This document shows, piece by piece, positions 1-5,280 of a stretch of DNA of 5,503 nucleotides; position 1 is the stretch's first letter, and each line of letters begins with the position of its first letter. This stretch comes from an uncultured Collinsella sp. (GTDB lineage: Bacteria > Actinomycetota > Coriobacteriia > Coriobacteriales > Coriobacteriaceae). The translations under genes and the position numbers were made by a program. The DNA is taken from contig URWQ01000120.1 in the NCBI GenBank assembly GCA_900551635.1, forward strand, positions 1-5,503, read 5' to 3'. A model generated the notes under the pieces. It made no database searches and had not been told where the DNA came from. It saw only the letters and a program-made list of their open reading frames with translations.

Positions 1-350
1 GCGGCCGCCGATTCCCCCTATGCCACCGCAGATGCGGGCGCGCCCCAGAGCACCGAAGTGGCCCTGTGGGAGCAGGGCAGCGTGCCCTCGCTCTACCAAA
101 GCGACACCTCTTGGGCCGATGTGCCCTACGGCCAGGCCACGCTCGCCTCCACCGGCGAGGCGCCGGTGTCCCTGGCCATGGCCTATGTGGCGGCGACCGG
201 CGACACCACCTACACTCCCGTCGAGTTCGCGCAATGGGCCACCGACCATGATCTCACGGCCGGGGGGGGGGGGGCCACAACGCCGGCCCCAGCCACATCG
301 ACGGCGTACGTAACACCTACGAGCTGGTTCGCGCCTACGTTCAGCGCTAG
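1..350 (+). pseudogene. C39-like (papain-fold) peptidase domain protein, 5'-truncated by the window edge, frameshifted and lacking the catalytic Cys
   Basis: The gene enters from the left edge in frame 1. Residues encoded at about 82-250 (VPSLYQSDTSWADVPYG, then LASTGEAPVSLAMAY and TPVEFAQWATDHDL) match the start of the peptidase C39-like family (PF13529), where the pattern is Q-x-D-x-x-W-x-x-x-PYG followed by G-C-G-P-x-x-x-AM. Here GCGP is GEAP, so the nucleophilic cysteine is missing. At 262-274 a run of 13 G breaks the frame. Frame 1 then runs through the terminator to a stop at 426. Frame 3 gives GHNAGPSHIDG...AYVQR and stops at 348-350, just before the terminator, so I take frame 3 as the original end. 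The His-containing second half of a C39 domain is absent in either reading. Members are usually exported cell-surface or cell-wall proteins, but the N-terminus lies outside the window. It could be a decayed gene, a pseudoenzyme, or an assembly artefact at the G run. Confidence 0.6.
262..274. repeat. Homopolymer run of 13 G at the frameshift point
   Basis: Thirteen consecutive G lie inside the C39-like reading frame. With 13 G the upstream frame misses the downstream stop at 348-350. With 11 or 14 G the two halves join in frame. It could be a phase-variable slippage tract, a fixed mutation, or a sequencing or assembly error. Confidence 0.9.
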
Positions 351-383
351 GGGAGTAGCTTGCGACTCGGCTGACCAATCGCT

Positions 384-409
384 AAGGCCCGATTTCTCGG
401 GCCTTTTTT
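384..409 (+). terminator. Rho-independent terminator of the C39-like gene
   Basis: A 9-bp perfect stem (AAGGCCCGA at 384-392 with TCGGGCCTT at 397-405) encloses a TTTC loop, and a run of T follows to 409. It lies 33 bases after the stop at 350, which supports that stop as the natural end of the first gene and isolates the HipA-like gene transcriptionally. Confidence 0.85.
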
Positions 410-418
410 CGCTTTGGG

Positions 419-446
419 TTGTTTAGTATTATGATCTATGTAATCT
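419..446 (+). promoter_or_regulatory. Candidate sigma-70-type promoter of the HTH-HipA gene
   Basis: The stretch after the terminator is strikingly AT-rich compared with the rest of the window. TTGTTT at 419-424 and TAATCT at 441-446, spaced by 16 bases, fit a -35/-10 pair and would place the transcription start near 453. TATGAT at 430-435 is an alternative -10 but has a poor -35. Assigned by eye only. Confidence 0.45.
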
Positions 447-452
447 ATTAAC

Positions 453-462
453 TAAACGTTTA
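453..462. promoter_or_regulatory. Perfect palindrome, candidate operator for the HTH-HipA gene
   Basis: TAAACGTTTA is a perfect 10-bp palindrome lying about 7 bases after the candidate -10, at the expected transcription start and upstream of the ribosome binding site. The position suits a repressor site. The downstream protein carries its own helix-turn-helix, so autoregulation is a reasonable inference, but AT-rich palindromes also arise by chance. Confidence 0.4.
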
Positions 463-473
463 AATTACTTAAC

Positions 474-481
474 GAGGTGAT
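474..481 (+). promoter_or_regulatory. Ribosome binding site that decides the HTH-HipA start
   Basis: GAGGTGAT is an 8-base match to the complement of the 16S rRNA 3' end. It lies 7 bases before the ATG at 489. The earlier in-frame starts, GTG at 477 and ATG at 480, fall inside this site and are therefore unlikely. Confidence 0.8.
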
Positions 482-488
482 GCAGTGT

Positions 489-1862
489 ATGGATACGTCT
501 GAGTACTTGTCTATGGGTGATGCTGCCCGCCTGCTGGGCGTTACGAAAGCCCGCATATCTCAACTTGCCTCATCGGGAACGCTCGCGTGCGATATTGTGG
601 GCGGACGGAAGATGGTCGAGTACAATTCCGCGGTCGCTTATCAAAAGGTCCGCAAACGTGGACGCCGTCCTGCGGCCGATGTGGGGCGCAAGTTTACGCT
701 GATGTCCGCCGACCATGAGGTCGCGCATGTCTCATTTGATCCGACGCGTGAGTTTCCCTTCGAAATCGCCGAGGTCCTCGATGCGCAGAGGATGCCGTTT
801 GGCACGTGCTCGAGCTCTTCTCCTACGGTGAATAAACGGGAGCTCAACGTGTGGTGGAGCCATCGGTCGGTGCCTGACGTCCGCCCCGGACTCGTCTCGC
901 GCTATCGTGAACTGGGGATTGCCAGTGGCATCGAGGTTCCGGTTCGGTGCCTGGGCCTATCGCTTTCGGATTGTTATTGGCTGCGGCCGACCGATTGCAC
1001 CGAACTTAAATGGCGAAACATCAATTACTTTGAGAACGAATTTGAGCGATCGGCGCCCGAAGAGCGTTCGGGTTGGCTGGAAGGCATCGGTCTTAAAAAT
1101 CCGGATAACACGTCCGAGGGCGAGCTCCCTAAATCGTGGATGATCCGAAACGGCATTCGCGTTTTGGCTAAAGGGTGCGGGATGGACGATCAGCGTCCCT
1201 TTAACGAGGCGGTTGCAACGGCTTTACATCGTCGCTTGCTGTCGGAGGGCGAGTTTGTTCCTTATACGGTTGAGCGAATGTTCGATGGCCCTGTGTGTCT
1301 GTGCGACGACTTTCTTGACGGCCGCGAGGAATATGTTCCGGCTGTTTACGTTAAGAACGCCCTTGGCGGCCAGCGAGGAAGCTCGACGTACGACCGGTAC
1401 TGTTGCTTCCTTGGCAAGCATGGTGTCGATGAGGCCGCTGTGAGAAGGTCTATGTCGCAGATGATTGTCTGCGATGCCCTTTTGGCCAACAGCGACCGCC
1501 ATTGGCGAAACTTCGGCATCATCCGCAATGTCGACACCCTGGAGATAAGGCCTGCTCCGCTGTTCGATAGCGGCAACTGCCTATGGTACAACGTGCCAAC
1601 TGCCGTGCTCGCAGCTGGGGAGTTTGGGTTTTCCGCTAAGCCGTTTGGGCCCGACCCTTCCGTCCAGCTGGCGCTTGCGGACTCACTCGATTGGTTCGAT
1701 TCATCGCGGCTCAACGGATTTGTTGATGAGGCAATCGAGATTCTTTCGCAGAGCGAATGGGCGACGGCGGAGGGTCGACTCGAGGCCATTCGCCGCGGCC
1801 TCGAGCGTCGCATAATCGAGGTTAGTGCCGCTGTTGAGGTACTTCGACACGTGCGGCGATAA
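489..1862 (+). CDS. HTH-HipA fusion: excisionase/MerR-like DNA-binding domain joined to a HipA-like kinase domain (457 aa)
   Basis: Residues about 7-50 (MGDAARLLGVTKARISQLASSG, then a GGRK wing) form an excisionase/MerR-type helix-turn-helix, followed by a basic linker (KVRKRGRR, 53-60). From about residue 68 the protein resembles a HipA-like family known to me from Firmicutes: LNVWWSHRS (119-127), GLSLSDCYWL (156-165), KNPDNTSEGELPKSW (203-217, nucleotide-loop region), LAKG with K228 as candidate ATP lysine, and FNEAVATAL (238-246). The kinase core follows: NSDRHWRNFG with catalytic D336 and N341, then PLFDSG with metal-binding D360. All key kinase residues appear intact, so protein Ser/Thr phosphorylation is likely, but the substrate is unknown. 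In classical hipBA the DNA-binding antitoxin HipB is a separate protein; none is encoded here. The ATG at 489 is chosen from the ribosome binding site. The gene converges on mnmA with only 8 bases between stops. The AT-rich leader suggests an accessory, possibly transferred gene. Confidence 0.85.
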   Translation: MDTSEYLSMGDAARLLGVTKARISQLASSGTLACDIVGGRKMVEYNSAVAYQKVRKRGRRPAADVGRKFTLMSADHEVAHVSFDPTREFPFEIAEVLDAQRMPFGTCSSSSPTVNKRELNVWWSHRSVPDVRPGLVSRYRELGIASGIEVPVRCLGLSLSDCYWLRPTDCTELKWRNINYFENEFERSAPEERSGWLEGIGLKNPDNTSEGELPKSWMIRNGIRVLAKGCGMDDQRPFNEAVATALHRRLLSEGEFVPYTVERMFDGPVCLCDDFLDGREEYVPAVYVKNALGGQRGSSTYDRYCCFLGKHGVDEAAVRRSMSQMIVCDALLANSDRHWRNFGIIRNVDTLEIRPAPLFDSGNCLWYNVPTAVLAAGEFGFSAKPFGPDPSVQLALADSLDWFDSSRLNGFVDEAIEILSQSEWATAEGRLEAIRRGLERRIIEVSAAVEVLRHVRR

Positions 1863-1870
1863 ACCCGCGG

Positions 1871-2971
1871 CTACTTAAGTGCGCCGGTCACGGTACCGCC
1901 GCCCAGGACGATGTCGCCGTGGTAGACTACAACGGCCTGGCCGGGGGCGATGGCTCGCTGCGGCTCGTCAAAAGTCAGCAGCATTTGCCCGTCTTCGCCG
2001 CGCGTAAGGGTCGCTGCTTGGTCTTTCTGACGGTAACGGTACTTGGCGCCCACGCGAATGCCGCCGGCATCGAGTTCTGCCTCCATGCGGTCGGCAGGGG
2101 CGCTCCAGATCCAGTCGTCGGCCGTGAGTGCTGTGGCCGTCAGGTCCTCGGCCTCGCCCAGATGCACGGTGTTGTTGGCGGCATCGACGCCCGTCACATA
2201 CACGGGATGCGCCATCGCGACGCCCAAGCCCTTGCGCTGGCCGATGGTATAGCGCAACGCGCCGTTATGGCGTCCGACCACGCTGCCGTCGCGCCACACA
2301 ATGTCGCCCGGTGCAGCGGGATGTCCGCAGCGGCGCTCGATATAGCCCGCGTAGTCACCGTCTGGAATAAAGCAGATGTCCTCGCTTTCGGCCTTCTGGG
2401 CGTTGGTAAAGCCTTGCTCGGCGGCTATGCGGCGCACGTCGCGCTCTTTGTCTAGGCCTGCCAGCGGAAAGATCGTGTGCGCCAGGCGCTCCTGCGTAAG
2501 CGAATATAAAAAGTAGCTCTGGTCCTTTTTGGGATCTTCGCCGCGATGCAGCTGCCAGGTGCCGTCGGACGCCTGGCTCGTTTTGGCGTAGTGACCTGTG
2601 GCGATGTAGTCGCAGCCCATATCGAGTGCCGCATCGAGCAGCGCGCCAAACTTAATATGGCGGTTGCAGATGATGCACGGATTGGGCGTCAACCCTTCCT
2701 GGTAGGCAGTCACGAAGCGCTCGATAACATTGCGATCGAAGGTTTGCTGCAAGTCGAGCACATGGTGGGGTATCCCCAGGCGATCGGCGACGGCCTTTGC
2801 ATCGGCGATATCGCGGTCGACCTTACTCATGCCCGTGACGGGATCGGGCGCGGGGCAGGTGAGGCGCATGGTGGCGCCGACGCATTCGTAGCCCTGGCTT
2901 TTGAGCAGGTACGCGGTCACGCTGGAATCGACGCCGCCGCTCATGGCGACGAGCACGCGCTTGTTGTGCAT
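1871..2971 (-). CDS. mnmA: tRNA-specific 2-thiouridylase MnmA (366 aa)
   Basis: MnmA activates C2 of the wobble uridine (U34) of Lys, Glu and Gln tRNAs with ATP and inserts sulfur to give 2-thiouridine; it acts in the cytoplasm. The PP-loop SGGVDSS is at residues 11-17. Two catalytic cysteines are present: C102 in NPCIICN and C200 in SEDICFIP, matching C102 and C199 of the E. coli enzyme. GHYAK (126-130), KDQSYFLY (149-156) and YTIGQRKGLG (241-250) are further family signatures. Length is typical and the gene looks intact. The start is supported by AAGGAG 9 bases upstream. It lies downstream of cysK on the same strand, separated by a terminator hairpin with its own candidate promoter. The sulfur donor, a cysteine desulfurase often encoded next to mnmA, is not in this window. 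Confidence 0.97.
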   Translation of the reverse strand: MHNKRVLVAMSGGVDSSVTAYLLKSQGYECVGATMRLTCPAPDPVTGMSKVDRDIADAKAVADRLGIPHHVLDLQQTFDRNVIERFVTAYQEGLTPNPCIICNRHIKFGALLDAALDMGCDYIATGHYAKTSQASDGTWQLHRGEDPKKDQSYFLYSLTQERLAHTIFPLAGLDKERDVRRIAAEQGFTNAQKAESEDICFIPDGDYAGYIERRCGHPAAPGDIVWRDGSVVGRHNGALRYTIGQRKGLGVAMAHPVYVTGVDAANNTVHLGEAEDLTATALTADDWIWSAPADRMEAELDAGGIRVGAKYRYRQKDQAATLTRGEDGQMLLTFDEPQRAIAPGQAVVVYHGDIVLGGGTVTGALK

Positions 2972-3000
2972 GGGGAAGTTCTCCTTGGTGGCATGTGGCC

Positions 3001-3039
3001 AAAAAAGAAAAGCGGCGCGGGAGGCTGGTTCCGCGCCGC
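3001..3039 (-). terminator. Rho-independent terminator after cysK, inside the mnmA leader
   Basis: Read on the minus strand, GCGGCGCGG (3039-3031) pairs with CCGCGCCGC (3020-3012) in a 9-bp all-GC stem with a 10-base loop. TTTTCTTTTTT follows (3011-3001). It ends cysK transcripts about 110 bases after their stop. Only 29 bases separate its end from the mnmA start, so it could also attenuate mnmA readthrough. Confidence 0.85.
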
Positions 3040-3043
3040 AGAC

Positions 3044-3052
3044 ATTGTAGCA
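3044..3052 (-). promoter_or_regulatory. Candidate extended -10 promoter of mnmA
   Basis: The minus strand reads TGCTACAAT, an extended -10 element (TGn followed by TACAAT) with no good -35. Transcription would start near 3037, within the first bases of the terminator stem. It is the best -10 I see between cysK and mnmA. Confidence 0.4.
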
Positions 3053-3152
3053 AGTTCGGACGTCTCGTGGGGCGCCCTAACGAGATGGACTCAGGCAGCC
3101 AGAAGAGAGGGGAGGCCGGCGTGCCTTGGGCCTATCGACAGGTGACGGGCCC

Positions 3153-4091
3153 TTAGTCCTGGAAGAGCGCCGTGGACAGGTAACGCTCACCGGTGTCGGC
3201 GAGCAGCGCCACGATGGTCTTGCCCTCGTTCTCGGGGCGCTTGGCCAGCTGCAGTGCGGCCCACACGGCGGCGCCGGACGAAATGCCCACGAGCACGCCC
3301 TCCTTGTGGCCCACGGCGCGGCCGGTCGCAAAGGCGTCGTCGTTCTCGACGGGGATGATCTCGTCATAGACCTGGGTGTCGAGGACGTCGGGCACAAAAC
3401 CGGCGCCGATACCCTGGATCTTGTGCGGGCCGGCTTGGCCCTTGGAGAGCACTGGGGAGGTAGCGGGCTCGACGGCGACGATCTGAATCTCGGGGTTCTG
3501 CTCCTTAAGGAACTCGCCCACGCCGGTCACGGTGCCGCCGGTGCCGACGCCGGCGACGAAGATGTCGACCTTGCCGTCGGTGTCATCCCAGATCTCGGGG
3601 CCGGTCGTGGCCTTGTGGATGGCGGGGTTGGCGGGGTTCACAAACTGGCCGGCGATGATGCTGTTGGGCGTCTCCTTCTGCAGTTCCTCGGCCTTGGCGA
3701 TGGCGCCCTTCATGCCCTTGGAACCGTCGGTGAGCACGAGCTGTGCGCCATATGCCTGCATAAGCTTGCGGCGTTCGACGGACATAGTCTCGGGCATGGT
3801 GATGATCACCTTGTAGCCGCGAGCCGCCGCCACCGAGGCGATGCCGACGCCGGTGTTGCCGCTCGTGGGCTCGATGATGGTGTAGTCGCCGCCGCGCACG
3901 AGCTTGCCGGCCTTCTCGGCCTCGTCGATCATGTTCTTGGCGACGCGGTCTTTAACGGACCCGGCGGGGTTGAAGTATTCCAGCTTGACGAGCACGCGGG
4001 CCTTGAGGTCCTCATCGGCCTCAAAGTGAGTGAGCTCCAGAAGCGGAGTGTGGCCGATAAGCTGATCGATGGACGTGTAAACATTGCTCAT
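3153..4091 (-). CDS. cysK: Cysteine synthase A (O-acetylserine sulfhydrylase, 312 aa)
   Basis: A PLP enzyme that joins O-acetylserine and sulfide to make L-cysteine, the last step of sulfur assimilation in the cytoplasm. K47 in NPAGSVKDR is the PLP-binding lysine. TSGNTG (76-81) is the substrate-binding loop, GVGTGGT (181-187) the phosphate-binding loop, and SSGA (271-274) holds the serine that contacts the PLP ring nitrogen. The N-terminal IGHTPLLEL and the length are standard for CysK; I see no CBS-type regulatory extension. The start has GGAGG 6 bases upstream. It is divergent from an Rrf2-family regulator with about 250 bases between them, which suggests that regulator controls it, as CymR does cysteine genes in Bacillus. 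mnmA follows on the same strand after a terminator. Confidence 0.96.
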   Translation of the reverse strand: MSNVYTSIDQLIGHTPLLELTHFEADEDLKARVLVKLEYFNPAGSVKDRVAKNMIDEAEKAGKLVRGGDYTIIEPTSGNTGVGIASVAAARGYKVIITMPETMSVERRKLMQAYGAQLVLTDGSKGMKGAIAKAEELQKETPNSIIAGQFVNPANPAIHKATTGPEIWDDTDGKVDIFVAGVGTGGTVTGVGEFLKEQNPEIQIVAVEPATSPVLSKGQAGPHKIQGIGAGFVPDVLDTQVYDEIIPVENDDAFATGRAVGHKEGVLVGISSGAAVWAALQLAKRPENEGKTIVALLADTGERYLSTALFQD

Positions 4092-4142
4092 GGTGAACCT
4101 CCAAAGTGTTCAAATGACTGGATACCGTGTGGTTTTACGGTG

Positions 4143-4151
4143 TGTATAACA
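4143..4151 (-). promoter_or_regulatory. Candidate extended -10 promoter of cysK
   Basis: The minus strand reads TGTTATACA, an extended -10 (TGn followed by TATACA), giving a start near 4136 and a leader of about 45 bases. There is no clear -35 at the right distance; an inverted repeat occupies that place. A second, weaker option further upstream on the minus strand is TTGCCA (4196-4191) with an 18-base spacer to CATAAG. Confidence 0.45.
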
Positions 4152-4155
4152 GCTA

Positions 4156-4176
4156 AACCCACAAACCTTATGGGTT
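4156..4176. promoter_or_regulatory. Inverted repeat upstream of the cysK -10, candidate regulator site
   Basis: AACCCA (4156-4161) and TGGGTT (4171-4176) form a 6-bp inverted repeat around 9 bases. It covers the -35 region of the candidate cysK promoter, a position typical of a transcription-factor operator. A second inverted repeat, ACCGT (4124-4128) with ACGGT (4137-4141), spans the predicted transcription start. Neither matches a binding consensus I can quote. The divergent Rrf2 protein is the obvious candidate binder. Confidence 0.35.
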
Positions 4177-4279
4177 GTTCGTTTTGCTGTTGGCAAGCAT
4201 AGTAGACAGTAAAGCCTAGTAACGCAATAGGAAATAGAAGATTATTACGAGTCGATTAACCATCTTGACGGGAATGGGT

Positions 4280-4308
4280 ATTTTCAAAACCAATTTTTCG
4301 GCTAGAAT
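4280..4308 (+). promoter_or_regulatory. Candidate promoter of the Rrf2-family gene
   Basis: TAGAAT at 4303-4308 is a good -10. The best-placed -35, ATTTTC at 4280-4285 with a 17-base spacer, is weak. A consensus-like TTGACG at 4265-4270 lies 32 bases from this -10, too far to pair with it. The start would be near 4315. Confidence 0.4.
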
Positions 4309-4344
4309 TTCTACGGACTAAATGACCGAAAGGCAGCACTATAC

Positions 4345-4773
4345 ATGTTGGTTTCTACTAAGGGCAGATATGCCCTGCGCGTTATGGTCGATCTGGCCGA
4401 GCACCAGGCGGCCGGTCGCATCCCGCTCAAAGAGATCGCGGCGCGACAGGGGATTTCCGAGAAATATCTCGAGAACATCTTGGCTACGCTCGTGCGCGCC
4501 AACATGCTTTCGGGTATGCGTGGCAAGGGCGGCGGCTATGTGCTCACGCGCCCGCCCGAGCAGTACACGGTGGGCGAGATCTTGCGCCTGACCGAGGGCA
4601 GTCTGGCGCCGGTCGCCTGTCTGGATGGCGACTGCAAGGGCTGCTCGCGTTCGGATGAGTGCCCCACGCTCGACGTGTGGAAGAACCTGGACAAGCTCAT
4701 CAACGACTACCTCGACGGTGTGACGCTTGATCAACTTGTCGCTCCCAATCATGGCTACGACTACGTCATCTAA
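4345..4773 (+). CDS. Rrf2-family transcriptional regulator, IscR/CymR-like, with a four-cysteine cluster (142 aa)
   Basis: A winged helix-turn-helix regulator that probably controls sulfur or Fe-S genes. The N-terminal STKGRYALRVMVDLA, the helix-turn-helix IAARQGISEKYLENILATL (31-49) and the wing RGKGGGYVLTRP (59-70) are classic Rrf2 signatures. E43 matches IscR E43, a residue involved in DNA site selection. Cysteines C92, C97, C100 and C106 lie where IscR carries its cluster ligands C92, C98 and C104, so a [2Fe-2S] or related cluster is likely. Bacillus CymR, by contrast, has no such cluster. The ATG has AAAGG 11 bases upstream, a somewhat long spacing. It is divergent from cysK, pointing to control of cysK and of itself through the shared intergenic region. 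An exact iscR or cymR name is not justified from sequence alone. Confidence 0.92.
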   Translation: MLVSTKGRYALRVMVDLAEHQAAGRIPLKEIAARQGISEKYLENILATLVRANMLSGMRGKGGGYVLTRPPEQYTVGEILRLTEGSLAPVACLDGDCKGCSRSDECPTLDVWKNLDKLINDYLDGVTLDQLVAPNHGYDYVI

Positions 4774-4783
4774 CCCACACCTG

Positions 4784-4830
4784 CATTTGGGGACGGGGTG
4801 GAAATGGTAGATTCTCTCGCCCTTTGAGAC
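4784..4830. repeat. Possible dispersed-repeat remnant with a GGGGACGGGG core
   Basis: Right after the regulator's stop lies a G-rich noncoding stretch containing TTTGGGGACGGGGTGGAAAT. It resembles the TGGGGAC-type ends of dispersed repeats seen in intergenic regions of several bacteria, often linked to IS200-like transposases. Only one copy is in this window and no hairpin partner is visible, so this is a guess from memory. Confidence 0.2.
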
Positions 4831-4841
4831 TTGAAAAATAA

Positions 4842-4879
4842 GAAGGCCGCCCATTTTTGCGATGGGCGGCCTTCGTTTT
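4842..4879. terminator. Bidirectional rho-independent terminator between two convergent genes
   Basis: A perfect 13-bp stem (GAAGGCCGCCCAT at 4842-4854 with ATGGGCGGCCTTC at 4862-4874) surrounds a 7-base loop. GTTTT follows on the plus strand. On the minus strand the stem is followed by TTATTTTT. It can therefore end both the Rrf2 gene (plus) and the membrane-protein gene (minus). Confidence 0.92.
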
Positions 4880-4914
4880 GGGCTGTTGAGACGGACATGG
4901 CCGGAATGGCCGTT

Positions 4915-5280
4915 TTAGTCCTCGGCGATGCTGTCGAGGATGCTGCGCGTGATGGACACCAGGATGCTGCCCATAAAGGCCGATCCAAAGCTGGCGATGG
5001 AGATGCCGACGCCCAGCAGGTTGACCGACAGGTAACTCGCGAGCTCAAGCATAAAGCTGTTGACGACAAGCTGGAAAATGCCCAGCGTAATGATCGTGAG
5101 CGGCAGCGAGATGACCATAAGGAACGGTTTGACGAACGAATCGACAATGTTCAGGAACAGTCCCACAAAGGCAAAGCAGACCCAGGTCTCGGCAAAGCCG
5201 AAGGGTTGGATACCGGGGACGAGGAACGTGGCGATCGCGATGGCGATCGAGGTGAAGAGCCAGTTAAGCATAAAGCGCAT
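4915..5280 (-). CDS. Phage holin family 4-type membrane protein (PF04020, YvlD-like, 121 aa)
   Basis: A small, very hydrophobic integral membrane protein. Four membrane segments are visible at about residues 5-22, 32-50, 52-76 and 86-110. The central stretch with VDSFVKPFLMVISLPLTI (46-63) and LGIFQLVVNSFML (66-78) is the signature of PF04020, named after phage holins but mostly found as chromosomal proteins of unknown role such as B. subtilis YvlD. The protein ends in a short acidic tail (SIAED). Length is typical for the family. The ATG at 5280 has GAAAGGA 8 bases upstream, better than the internal Met4. There is no lysin or other phage gene nearby, so a lysis role is unlikely; envelope-associated function is only an inference. 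It shares a terminator with the convergent Rrf2 gene. Confidence 0.88.
   Translation of the reverse strand: MRFMLNWLFTSIAIAIATFLVPGIQPFGFAETWVCFAFVGLFLNIVDSFVKPFLMVISLPLTIITLGIFQLVVNSFMLELASYLSVNLLGVGISIASFGSAFMGSILVSITRSILDSIAED

Noticed and set aside
351..426. Extension of the C39-like frame to the stop at 426
   Set aside because: This part would translate through the terminator hairpin and exists only because of the frameshift at the G run.
477..488. Earlier starts (GTG 477, ATG 480) for the HTH-HipA gene
   Set aside because: They overlap the GAGGTGAT ribosome binding site at 474-481, which is well spaced for the ATG at 489.
1346..1813. Minus-strand open frame (155 codons) inside the HTH-HipA gene
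   Set aside because: It overlaps the conserved kinase core and shows no family signature.
1919..3145. Plus-strand open frames opposite mnmA (178 and 199 codons)
   Set aside because: MnmA on the minus strand has a PP-loop, both catalytic cysteines and a good ribosome binding site; the opposite frames have no recognisable domain.
3126..4202. Long plus-strand open frame (358 codons) opposite cysK
   Set aside because: It lies antisense to a clear CysK with all catalytic motifs and is a low-complexity His/Gly/Asp/Leu-rich translation typical of a high-GC shadow frame.
4915..5280. Prophage lysis module suggested by the holin-family name
   Set aside because: PF04020 members are mostly chromosomal, and no endolysin, integrase or structural phage gene is present in the window.
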